Positions 44,188 through 51,851 of a stretch of 64,000 nt of DNA are shown piece after piece. Location of the stretch: positions 62,001 through 126,000 of the forward strand of contig CAWIUN010000013.1 in the NCBI GenBank assembly GCA_963839285.1, in the 5' to 3' direction. Position 1 is the stretch's first letter. Every line of letters begins with the position of its first letter. Source of the stretch: DASSSQ01 sp963839285. GTDB lineage: Bacteria > Actinomycetota > Thermoleophilia > Gaiellales > Gaiellaceae. The translations under genes and the position numbers were made by a program. Below the pieces are notes generated by a model. The model was given only the letters and a program-made list of their open reading frames with translations, made no database searches and was not told where the DNA came from.

Positions 44188-46081
44188 GTGGCGACCCCCG
44201 CGCGCAGCCAGAGGGTCGGGGTCGGACGGCGGAGCCCCCGCGCGTCCGGCCGCGTCTGGGCCCTGGCGGCCGGACTGCTCGCGCTCGCGATCGGGATCGC
44301 CGTCGTGCTCGGGATCGTCTTCGCCGGCTCGTCCGCCACGCTCGCCGAGGGCGCCCGGGTCGCCGGGATCGACGTCGGCGGGCTGACGCCGAAGCAGGCG
44401 CGACGGCTGCTCGAGCGCCGCTTCGACGAGACGCAGCGGCTGCCGGTCACCTTCATCGCCGGCGGCAAGAGCTTCCGGCTGATGGCGGTCCAGCTCGGGA
44501 TCCAGCCCGACTTCGCCGACGCCGTCGCCGCCGTCCGCCGCGAGGGCGAGGGCTTCGGGCCGGTCCGCGGCTACAAGCGGCTCCGCGTGCGCCTCTCCGA
44601 GACCGACGTCCGGCCGCGGATCTCGGTCTGGTCCGAGGCGGTGCGCCTGAAGGTCGCGCAGATCGCCGACGCGGTCGACCGGCAAGCCGCGCGAGGCGGC
44701 GCTCGTCCGCACGGGCCTCTCGATCTCGGCCCGGCCCGGCCGGACGGGACAGCTGCTCGACCGGGCGGCCGCCTCCCGCACGATCGTCTCCTCGCTCGCG
44801 AGCTTCGACCGCGCCCCGGTCTCGCTCCCCGTCGAGACGGCCGCGCCGACGGTCAGCGGTCGCCGACCTCCGGCCCGCGCTCCGGCAGGCTCGCCGGGCC
44901 GTGTCCGCGCCGGTCAGGCTCGTCGTCGGCGCCACCGCCTTCCGGCTGCCGCGCTGGCGGGTCGCCCAGCTGCTCGAGCTGCCGGCCGGCGGCGCGACCA
45001 GGCTCCAGATCGGCGGCGACGCCGCCGAGGCGTGGTTCAGGAAGCTGACGAAGACCGTCGAGACGAAGCCGGTCGACGCGACCTTCGCGGTCGACGGCGA
45101 CAGCGTCCGCGTCGTCCCCTCGAAGCCGGGAGTCGGCCTCGACGTCCCGGCGAGCGCGAGCAGGATCCTCGCCGCCGCGACGGCGGCCGCAGGCCCGCGC
45201 GAGGCGCAGCTCGCGACCGCCGTCACCCGGCCCGAGCGCACGACCGCCGAGGCGCGCGCGATGGGGATCACGGGCGTCGTCGGCAGCTACGAGACGATCT
45301 ACGGGGGCGACTCGAACCGCCGCCACAACGTCCAGCTCGTCGCGCACCTCGTCGACGAGCACCTGATCGAGCCGGGCCAGGAGTTCTCCTTCAACAGGAC
45401 GACCGGCGAGCGGACGGCGGCCAAGGGCTTCCTCGAGGCGCCGGTGATCATCAACGGCGAGCTCCAGACCGGCCTCGGCGGCGGCGTCTGCCAGGTCTCG
45501 ACGACCGTCTTCAACGCGGCGTTCGAGGCCGGGCTCTCGATCACCTCCCGCACGAACCACGCGCTCTACATCAGCCACTACCCGCTCGGCCGCGACGCGA
45601 CCGTCGACTACCCCTCGGTCGACCTCAAGTTCGTCAACGACACCGACCACTGGCTGCTCCTGCGCACCTTCGTCGGCGAGTCCTCGCTCGTCGTCCGCCT
45701 CTACGGGACGCCCGTGCACCGGCGGGTCGAGGTCGAGACGGCCCCGCTGCGGGTCGTCTCGCCGCCGCCGCTCGAGAAGGTCAAGGACCCGGAGCTGCCG
45801 AAGGGCGAGAAGGAGCTCGAGGACGCCGGCGTCCCCGCGCAGTCGACGAGCGTCCGCCGCCGCGTCTTCAGCCCCGCCGGGAAGCTCCTCTACGACTCGA
45901 CCTGGTACTCGAGCTATCGCGCCGAGCCGAAGATCGTCCGGATCGGGACGAAGAAGCCGGACCCGGTCGAGACGGCTACGACGACGACGTCGACGACGAA
46001 GAGACGAAGACGACGTCGACGACTCCGCAGCCGCAATCGACTCCGCCAGCCACGACGGCACCCGGGTCGGCCGGAAGGTAG
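44188..46081 (+). CDS. VanW-family protein with peptidoglycan-binding repeats (three apparent frameshifts)
   Basis: A membrane-anchored surface protein: one helix (VWALAAGLLALAIGIAVVLGIVF), two YoaR/PG-binding-4-like regions (VGGLTPKQARRLLERRF; about residues 70-330), a VanW domain with NRRHNVQLVAHLVDEHLI, PGQEFSFNRTTGERT and GGGVCQVSTTVFNAA, and a threonine/proline-rich tail. VanW proteins are linked to the cell wall but their biochemistry is unclear. Frame moves of +1 near 44691 and 44857 are each repaired by one CG/GC. A one-base loss near 46000 must be repaired to reach the stop at 46081, giving about 632 residues. Confidence 0.87.
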
Positions 46082-46412
46082 CCGCGTCGACGACGCCGTG
46101 GGCGGTCCAGCCGTCCGCGACCAGCTCGCCGTCCCGCTCGACCGCGTACTCGAAGCGGAAGCGCGCCCCCCGCAGGTCGACGCAGCGCGAGCGCACGACC
46201 AGCTCGTCGTGGAACACCGCGGGCTTCAGGTAGCGCACGTGGCACTCGAGCACGAGCGCCTCGACCCCGTGCGCGCGGATCGCGGGATAGCCGCCCGCGA
46301 AGCGGTCGAGGTAGTCGACGCGGGCGACCTCGAACCAGACGAAGTAGGAGGAGTTGTGCGCGATCCCCTGCGCGTCGGTCTCGGCGAAGCGGACGCGGAC
46401 CGGGGTTGCCAT
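45976..46412 (-). CDS. Acyl-CoA thioesterase, 4HBT/YbgC type
   Basis: A hot-dog-fold thioesterase: VRVRFAETDAQGIAHNSSYFVWFEVARVDYLDRF carries the D of the catalytic Y/D-x-D-x(2)G-x-V-x-N/H pattern. It then reads HVRYLKPAVFHDELVV and RFEYAVERDGELVADG. ATG 46412 is chosen; ATG 46427 is in frame. As sequenced, the frame runs on opposite the VanW gene. The same missing base near 46000 that repairs VanW also gives this gene a stop at 45978-45976, with about 145 residues, the normal size. Confidence 0.85.
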
Positions 46413-46421
46413 AGTGAAGCC

Positions 46422-47156
46422 GTGCACGACGACGCGATGCTACTCGCAGGGCTGATCCGGGAGGCGCAGCCCTGCGTCGCGCTCACGGGCGCCGGCGTCT
46501 CGACCGAGTCCGGGATCCCCGACTTCCGCTCGCCGACCGGGATCTGGCGCCGCTTCGACCCGTTCACGTACGCGTCGATCGACGCCTGGCGGCGGGAGCC
46601 CGAGAAGGTCTGGGAGTTCTACGCGCTCCGCTTCGAGATGCTGACGACCGCGGAGCCGAACGACGCGCACCGGGCGCTGGCCGCGCTCGAGGCGGCGGGG
46701 CTCGTGCGGGCGGTCGTGACCCAGAACATCGACACGCTCCACCAGCGGGCGGGCTCGGGCGACGTGGTCGAGGTGCACGGCTCGATCCGCAGCTCCTCGT
46801 GCCTCGCCTGCGGGCGGAGCGAGCCGCTCGAGCGCGTCCTCGAGCTGCTGCCGCTGCCCGCCTGCGCCGACTGCGGCGCCGTCCTGAAGCCGGACGTCGT
46901 CATGTTCGGCGAGCTGCTGCCGGGCGACCGGATCGAGCGCGCGACCGCGCTCGCGCGCGAGGCGGGGCTGCTGCTCGTCGTCGGCTCCTCGCTCGAGGTC
47001 TGGCCCGTGGCGGGCCTGCCGGCCGAGACGCTCGGGGCGGGCGGCCTCCTGGCGATCGTCAACCGCGGCAGCACCGACTACGACGCCCGCGCCGCCGTCG
47101 TGGTCGACGGCGGCGCGGGCGAGGTGCTCTCCGCGGTCGCGGAGGAGCTGCTCTAG
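46422..47156 (+). CDS. NAD-dependent protein deacylase (sirtuin)
   Basis: A 244-residue sirtuin: GAGVSTESGIPDFRSPTG binds NAD+, TQNIDTLHQRAG and VEVHGS hold the catalytic region with H, and CLACG...CADC are the zinc ligands. FGELLPGD and VVGSSLEVWPVAGLP are further signatures. It removes acyl groups from lysines; bacterial targets include acetyl-CoA synthetase. GTG 46422 or ATG 46437 could be the start. Its stop overlaps the stop of the convergent htrA gene. Confidence 0.94.
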   Translation: MHDDAMLLAGLIREAQPCVALTGAGVSTESGIPDFRSPTGIWRRFDPFTYASIDAWRREPEKVWEFYALRFEMLTTAEPNDAHRALAALEAAGLVRAVVTQNIDTLHQRAGSGDVVEVHGSIRSSSCLACGRSEPLERVLELLPLPACADCGAVLKPDVVMFGELLPGDRIERATALAREAGLLLVVGSSLEVWPVAGLPAETLGAGGLLAIVNRGSTDYDARAAVVVDGGAGEVLSAVAEELL

Positions 47157-48230
47157 GAGGACGGGCGCGAGGTGAGCGTCACCGTCACCGTCTTCGATCT
47201 GGCCGTCCCGCACGATCGTCAGCACGATCGTGTCGCCGGGCGACTTCGCGTCGATCGCGGCGCGCAGCTCGTCGGAGGAGACGGCCCCGCCGTCGGCCTT
47301 CGTGATCACGTCGCCGACCTGGAGGCCGGCGTCGGCCGCGGGCGTGCCCTGGTTGACGGCGGTGACCTCGGCGCCGTTTCCGACCGGGTTGATCCCGACG
47401 CCCAGGTAGGCGTGCTCGACCGAGCCGCTCGCGATCAGCTTGGCGGCGATCGTCTTGACCGTGTTCGACGGGATCGCGAAGCCGACGCCGTCGTTGCCGC
47501 CCGACTCGCTGTCGATCTGGGCGTTGACGCCGATCACGCGGCCCTGGAGGTCGAGCAGGGGGCCGCCCGAGTTGCCGTGGTTGATCGCCGCGTCGGTCTG
47601 GATCGCGTCGTCGATCGCGAAGTTGTTCGGCGCCTGGATCTGGCGGTGCAGGGCGCTGACGATCCCGCTCGTGACCGTCTCCTCGAGCCCGAACGGGCTG
47701 CCGATCGCGACGACGCCGTCGCCGACCTCGACCTGCGAGGAGTCGGCCAGGGCGAGCGGGGTCAGCTGGCTCGCCGGCACGTCGACCTTGAGGATCGCGA
47801 GGTCGGTGGAGGGATCGCTGCCGACGAGCGTCGCCGAGACGGTCTTGCCGTTCGAGAACTGCACCTTGAACGACGAGCCGCCGGAGACGACGTGCTCGTT
47901 CGTGACGATGTGGCCGGCGGTGTCGTAGACGAAGCCGGAGCCCTGCGCCTGCGCCTGGCCGCCGCGCCCGCCGGGGAACGGCGACGAGGTCGAGCCGCCG
48001 GACGAGGTCGCGGTGATCTCGACCGTGCCGGGGCCGGCCTTGCGGTAGATCGCGTTGACGGAGAGCGAGCCGGCCGTGGCCGCGGCGGGCTGGCTCGTGG
48101 CTCTGGCCGCCGGGGCCGCCGTCGAGGCGGCGCCGGGGCCGTCGAGCGTGGCGTAGACGCCTGCCCCCGCGCCGGCGCCCGCCAGGGCGGCGGCTCCGAT
48201 CGCTGCGGCGGTCTTCGTGCGGATGAGCAT
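47153..48230 (-). CDS. HtrA/DegP-like serine protease with PDZ domain (apparent frameshift)
   Basis: An exported or membrane-anchored stress protease. An N-terminal hydrophobic segment (AAAIGAAALAGAGAGAGVYA) precedes the trypsin-like domain with H in VTNEHVVSGG, D in STDLAILKVD and S in INHGNSGGPLLD. A PDZ domain (AYLGVGINPVGNGAEV...GLQVGDVITKADG) follows. Near 47195 the frame moves by +1; one CG restores KTVTVTLTSRPSS and a stop at 47153-47155, about 359 residues. Shine-Dalgarno GAAAGGAA precedes ATG 48230. Four 11-bp-phased repeats lie upstream. Confidence 0.93.
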
Positions 48231-48295
48231 CGCTGGGCGCTTCCTTTCGTCTGCGGAGTTCTCTCGGTGTACGTCGTCCATGGTTCCCCGGAGGC

Positions 48296-48333
48296 CTAAG
48301 AGCGTCCTGAAGGCGCGGTAAGAAGTCCCTAAG
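48296..48333 (-). promoter_or_regulatory. Four CTTAG-like repeats, 11-bp phased, between htrA and the response regulator
   Basis: On the minus strand, upstream of htrA, CTTAG, CTTAC, TTCAG and CTTAG begin at 48333, 48322, 48311 and 48300, exactly 11 bp apart. The same kind of array precedes both secreted-protein genes. Same-face direct repeats are the usual binding pattern of OmpR/PhoB-class regulators, and such a regulator starts 40 bases away. Confidence 0.75.
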
Positions 48334-48372
48334 ACGGGCTGCGCCCGCCGGATTCGCCGCCACAATGGGAGC

Positions 48373-49053
48373 GTGAAGATCCTGGTCGTCGACGACGAGC
48401 GCGCCGTGCGGGAGTCCCTGCGGCGCGCGCTGACCCTGGAAGGGTACGAGGTCGAGCTCGCAGCCGACGGCGAGGAGGCGCTCGAGCGGCTCGCGCCGGG
48501 CGCGGCGCCCGTCGACGCCGTCGTGCTCGACGTGCTGATGCCGCGCCTCGGCGGGCTCGACGTCTCCCGGCGGCTCCGCGCCGAGGGCAACCGCGTGCCG
48601 GTGCTGATGCTGACCGCGCGCGACCAGGTCGAGGACCGGGTCGCGGGCCTCGACGCCGGCGCCGACGACTACGTCGTCAAGCCGTTCGCGCTCGAGGAGC
48701 TGCTCGCGCGCGTCCGCGCGCTCCTGCGCCGGAGCGGCGCCGACGCCGGCGAGGGCCCGATCCGCTTCGCCGACCTCGAGCTCGACGCGGCCACGCACGA
48801 GGTCAGGCGCGACGGCGAGCAGATCGAGCTGACGCGGACCGAGTTCGCGCTGCTCGAGCTCTTCATGCGCAACCCGCGGCAGGTGCTGACGCGCTCGGTC
48901 ATCTTCGAGCGGGTCTGGGGCTACGACTTCGGCTACGCCTCGAACTCGCTCGACGTCTACGTGGGCTACCTGCGGCGCAAGACCGAGGCCGGCGGGCGGC
49001 CGCGCCTGATCCAGACCGTGCGCGGGGTCGGCTACGCCCTGCGCGAGCCGTGA
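48373..49053 (+). CDS. OmpR-family response regulator (MprA-like)
   Basis: A 226-residue regulator. Receiver: ILVVDDERAVRESLRRAL, phospho-acceptor D in VVLDVLMPRLGG, T in MLTARDQ and K in YVVKPFALEEL. The C-terminal winged helix has ELTRTEFALLELFMRNPRQVLTRSVIFERVWGYDFGYASNSLDVYVGYLRRK. GTG 48373 follows a CACAAT box by six bases. It is translationally coupled to the kinase gene (GTGA overlap) and is the likely reader of the CTTAG repeats. Confidence 0.95.
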   Translation: MKILVVDDERAVRESLRRALTLEGYEVELAADGEEALERLAPGAAPVDAVVLDVLMPRLGGLDVSRRLRAEGNRVPVLMLTARDQVEDRVAGLDAGADDYVVKPFALEELLARVRALLRRSGADAGEGPIRFADLELDAATHEVRRDGEQIELTRTEFALLELFMRNPRQVLTRSVIFERVWGYDFGYASNSLDVYVGYLRRKTEAGGRPRLIQTVRGVGYALREP

Positions 49054-50387
49054 GGCCGGTGCCGGCGCTCAGCTTCCGCACCCGGCTGACGCTCGCGGTC
49101 GCCTTCGCGGTCGCGGTCGCGGTCGCGCTCGCGTCCGGCGCCGCCTGGTTCGCCGCGAGAAACGAGCTCTACCGCCAGACCGACGAGGGCCTGCGCCGGC
49201 AGGCGACGCAGCTCGCCGCCCTGCCCGCCGACCGGATCCTCGGCTACCACGGCCCGCCGTTCGGCGGCGCCTACTACCAGGTCGTCGGCGACGACGGCGA
49301 CCGCCAGCTGCCGCGCGGCGCCTCGATCCCGCTGCCGGTCACCGACCGGGTCAAGCAGGTCGCCTCCGGCGGCGCGAAGCCCTTCTTCACCGACACGCAC
49401 GCGAACGGGATCCCGATCCGGATGTACACGTTCCGCTACGCGGACGGCGTCGCGATCGAGGTCGTCAGCTCGGTCGAGGGCGTCAACCGCACGCTCGGGA
49501 GGCTCCGCTGGCTGCTGGTCGCGGTCGCGCTGCTCGGGATCGGGCTGGCGGCCGGCGCTCGGCCTCGCGGTCACGCGCGCGGTGCTCGTGCCGGTGCGGC
49601 GGCTGACCCGCGCGACGGAGGAGGTGGCCGAGACGCGCGACCTCTCGAGCCGGATGGACGTCTCGGGCGGCGACGAGCTCGCCCGGCTCGCCGGCAGCTT
49701 CAACACGATGCTCGGGGCGCTCGAGGAGTCGATGCGCGCGCAGCGGCAGCTCGTCGCCGACGCCTCCCACGAGCTGCGGACGCCGCTGACGAGCCTGCGG
49801 ACGAACATCGAGGTGCTCGCCCGCGCCGGGTCGATGCCGGCGGCCGAGCGGGAGAAGCTGCTCGCGGACGTGGTCGAGCAGCTGGCGGAGATGACCGCGC
49901 TCGTCTCCGAGCTCGTCATGCTCGCCCGCGGCGAGCAGCCGGTCGGGCGAGCCGGAGACGCTGCGGCTCGACGAGCTCGTCGCCGGGTCGGTCGAGCGGG
50001 CGCGGCGGAACGCGCCCGGCATCGTCTTCGAGGCCGACCTGGTGCCGTCCGTGGTCGAGGGCGTGCCGAGCGCGATCGAGCGCGCCGTCGGCAACCTGCT
50101 CGACAACGCCGCCAAGTGGAGCCCGTCCGGCGGCACCGTCGAGGTGGCGGTGCGCCACGGCGAGGTCGTCGTCCGCGACCACGGGCCCGGCATCGACGAG
50201 CGCGACCTCCCCTACGTCTTCGACCGCTTCTACCGCGCCGACTCGGCCCGCGGCATGCCCGGCTCGGGGCTCGGGCTCGCGATCGTCAAGCAGGTCGCCG
50301 ACGCCCACGGCGGCACGGTCGCGGCCGAGCGCACGGCCGAGGGCGGCGCCCGCTTCCGGCTCCGCTTCGCCGCGAACGGGAACTTAG
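49050..50387 (+). CDS. Sensor histidine kinase (three apparent frameshifts)
   Basis: A membrane sensor kinase of the MprB type. Two helices (AFAVAVAVALASGAAWF and LLVAVALLGIGLAAG) flank an extracytoplasmic domain of about 110 residues. HAMP (VPVRRLTRATEEVAETRDLSSR), the H-box VADASHELRTPLTSL, N-box LLDNAAKWS and G-boxes DHGPGID, GSGLGLAIVKQV follow. Frame moves of +1 near 49556, 49948 and 50372 are each repaired by one CG/GC, giving about 447 residues and a stop at 50385-50387. It pairs with the regulator upstream. Confidence 0.93.
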   Translation: MRPVPALSFRTRLTLAVAFAVAVAVALASGAAWFAARNELYRQTDEGLRRQATQLAALPADRILGYHGPPFGGAYYQVVGDDGDRQLPRGASIPLPVTDRVKQVASGGAKPFFTDTHANGIPIRMYTFRYADGVAIEVVSSVEGVNRTLGRLRWLLVAVALLGIGLAAGARPRGHARGARAGAAADPRDGGGGRDARPLEPDGRLGRRRARPARRQLQHDARGARGVDARAAAARRRRLPRAADAADEPADEHRGARPRRVDAGGRAGEAARGRGRAAGGDDRARLRARHARPRRAAGRASRRRCGSTSSSPGRSSGRGGTRPASSSRPTWCRPWSRACRARSSAPSATCSTTPPSGARPAAPSRWRCATARSSSATTGPASTSATSPTSSTASTAPTRPAACPARGSGSRSSSRSPTPTAARSRPSARPRAAPASGSASPRTGT

Positions 50388-50421
50388 GCCGGGTCTTAGC
50401 CCCCGTTCAGCGATCTCTCAG
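50383..50421 (+). promoter_or_regulatory. Four CTTAG-like repeats before the first secreted protein
   Basis: CTTAG, CTTAG, TTCAG and CTCAG begin at 50383, 50395, 50406 and 50417, spaced 12, 11 and 11 bp, and end 46 bases before ATG 50468. The array matches the one upstream of htrA. Confidence 0.75.
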
Positions 50422-50467
50422 GATCCGGGCCTTGACTCCTTCTCGTACCCAACGAAAGGAGCTCACG

Positions 50468-50938
50468 ATGAATCGCCGCCTCACCCGGACCTCGCTCGCC
50501 GTCGCGCTGGCCGCAGGCCTCGCCGCGGTCGGGACCGCGGGCGCGCTGGCCGCCGGCGGGCCGCCGGTCGGCGCCCGCGCGAACTGCACGGGCACCGGCC
50601 CGGTCGGCGTCCCGGGCGCCCCGCTCGCCGCGGCGGCCGACTACCTCGGCCTCACGACCGCGCAGATCCGCGCCGAGAAGCAGGCCGGCGCCTCGCTCGC
50701 GGACGTCGCGGCCGAGCAGGGGAAGTCGGTCGACGGCCTCGTCCAGGCGATGGTCGCCGCCGCGAAGGCGAACCTCGACAAGGCGGTCGCCGCCGGCCGG
50801 ATCACGGACGCGCAGCGGACGACGCAGCTCGCGCAGCTGCAGACCCGGATCGAGGCGATGGTGCAGACCGCCGGCGGCCAGGGGCCCGGTCAGGGCCAGG
50901 GCCGCGGCGCCGGGATGGGCTACCGCGGCGGCCGCTGA
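50468..50938 (+). CDS. Secreted DUF2680-like protein 1
   Basis: A 156-residue exported protein. The signal peptide is SLAVALAAGLAAVGTAGALA. The mature part has one helical unit: AADYLGLTTAQIRAEKQAGASLADVAAEQGKSVDGLVQAM then KAVAAGRITDAQRTTQLAQLQTRIEAMV. The tail is glycine-rich (GQGPGQGQGRGAGMGYRGGR). The unit resembles DUF2680-type sequences; the function is unknown. GAAAGGAG precedes the ATG. The CTTAG array and the position next to the two-component genes suggest an envelope-stress effector. Confidence 0.8.
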   Translation: MNRRLTRTSLAVALAAGLAAVGTAGALAAGGPPVGARANCTGTGPVGVPGAPLAAAADYLGLTTAQIRAEKQAGASLADVAAEQGKSVDGLVQAMVAAAKANLDKAVAAGRITDAQRTTQLAQLQTRIEAMVQTAGGQGPGQGQGRGAGMGYRGGR

Positions 50939-50953
50939 GCGGCAGCCCTGAGC

Positions 50954-50984
50954 ATGCGAGGCCCGCTCCGGCGGGCCTTCGCAT
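50954..50984 (+). terminator. Intrinsic terminator after the first secreted protein
   Basis: ATGCGAGGCCCGC pairs with GCGGGCC-T-TCGCAT (one bulged T) around TCCG, and TTTCTT follows. This clearly separates the two secreted-protein transcripts. Confidence 0.85.
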
Positions 50985-50986
50985 TT

Positions 50987-51013
50987 CTTAGGTGTTCCTC
51001 AGCTCCCTCTTAG
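50987..51013 (+). promoter_or_regulatory. Three CTTAG-like repeats before the second secreted protein
   Basis: CTTAG, CTCAG and CTTAG begin at 50987, 50998 and 51009, exactly 11 bp apart, starting right after the terminator and ending 22 bases before ATG 51036. Confidence 0.75.
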
Positions 51014-51035
51014 AGTCGCCGGGAAGACTCGGGTC

Positions 51036-51748
51036 ATGCACATCCTCAAACGACATCGAATGCTCGTCGCGGCCGCGGCCGCCGCGCTCGTCGCGGCCGC
51101 CGGCACGGGTGCGGCGCTCGCGACCGGCGCGATCACGACGGGGCAGACGCCGCAGCAGCGGCAGGCCGCCCTGCTCCAGGATCTCGCCGGCCGGCTCGGC
51201 GTCTCGGTCGACAAGCTGAAGACGGCCCTGAAGGGCGTCGCCGGCGACCAGATCGACCAGGCCCTCGCCGACGGGAAGATCACGCAGGCGGAGGCAGACG
51301 CGCTCAAGCAGCGGCTCGAGTCGTGGGCAGATCCCGTTCGGGCTCGGCCTCGGCCGCGGGCCGCGGAATGGGCGGCGGCTTCGGCCACCACGGCCCGGGA
51401 CTCGAGCTCGACGCCGCCGCGAGCTTCCTCGGGCTGACCGAGGCGGAGCTGCGGACGCGGCTGCAGTCGGGCAAGACCCTGGCGCAGGTCGCCAAGGACA
51501 AGGGCAAGACGGTCGACGGGCTCGAGCAGGCGCTGCTCGACGCCGCGTCGAAGCGCCTCGACCAGGCGGTCGCCGACGGCCGGATCACGGCCGCCCAGAA
51601 GGCGACGATGCTGGCGCAGCTGAAGAGCCGGATCGCCGACATGGTCGACGGCACCCTGCCGGCGGGCCCGAAGGGCATGCACGGCCCTCCGGGCTCCGGA
51701 CAGGGCGCGGCCGGGACGCAGCAGCGTCGCGGCGGCTGGTTCGGCTAG
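51036..51748 (+). CDS. Secreted DUF2680-like protein 2 (two apparent frameshifts)
   Basis: A two-unit relative of the preceding secreted protein. Signal peptide (MLVAAAAAALVAAAGTGAALA after HILKRHR), a first unit (LLQDLAGRLGVSVDKLKTALKG...GKITQAEADALKQRLES), a glycine-rich linker and a second unit (FLGLTEAELRTRLQSGKTLAQVAKDKGKTVDGL...AVADGRITAAQKATMLAQLKSRIADMV). Frame moves of +1 near 51323 and 51360 are each repaired by one CG/GC, giving about 238 residues. The function is unknown. Confidence 0.8.
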
Positions 51749-51775
51749 CAGGCTCGGCCGTACGGCCGGTACCCC

Positions 51776-51803
51776 GCGGGGGCGGTCTCCGGGCCGCCCC
51801 CGC
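51776..51803 (+). terminator. Terminator hairpin after the second secreted protein
   Basis: GCGGGGGCGG (51776-51785) and CCGCCCCCGC (51794-51803) form a perfect 10-bp stem. It ends three bases before an ATG at 51807, which makes that ATG an unlikely start for the next gene. Confidence 0.75.
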
Positions 51804-51839
51804 GCCATGCCGGCGCCCGTCTCTCTGCTCGCCCCTCTC

Positions 51840-51845
51840 TATGCT
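51840..51845 (+). promoter_or_regulatory. -10 box (TATGCT) of the GMC oxidoreductase gene
   Basis: TATGCT ends six bases before GTG 51852 and lies downstream of the terminator at 51776-51803. Confidence 0.45.
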
Positions 51846-51851
51846 CGGCTC

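Noticed and set aside
45960..46025. The ACG/GTC-rich tract as a functional microsatellite or phase-variation switch.
   Set aside because: The tract encodes threonine-rich C-terminal sequence of the VanW protein, and its irregular units plus the shared one-base repair of two genes are better explained by a sequencing error.
48373..50387. Programmed ribosomal frameshifting in the histidine kinase.
   Set aside because: Three shifts of the same kind in one gene, with no slippery heptamers, and the same CG-loss signature in unrelated genes point to sequence error rather than recoding.
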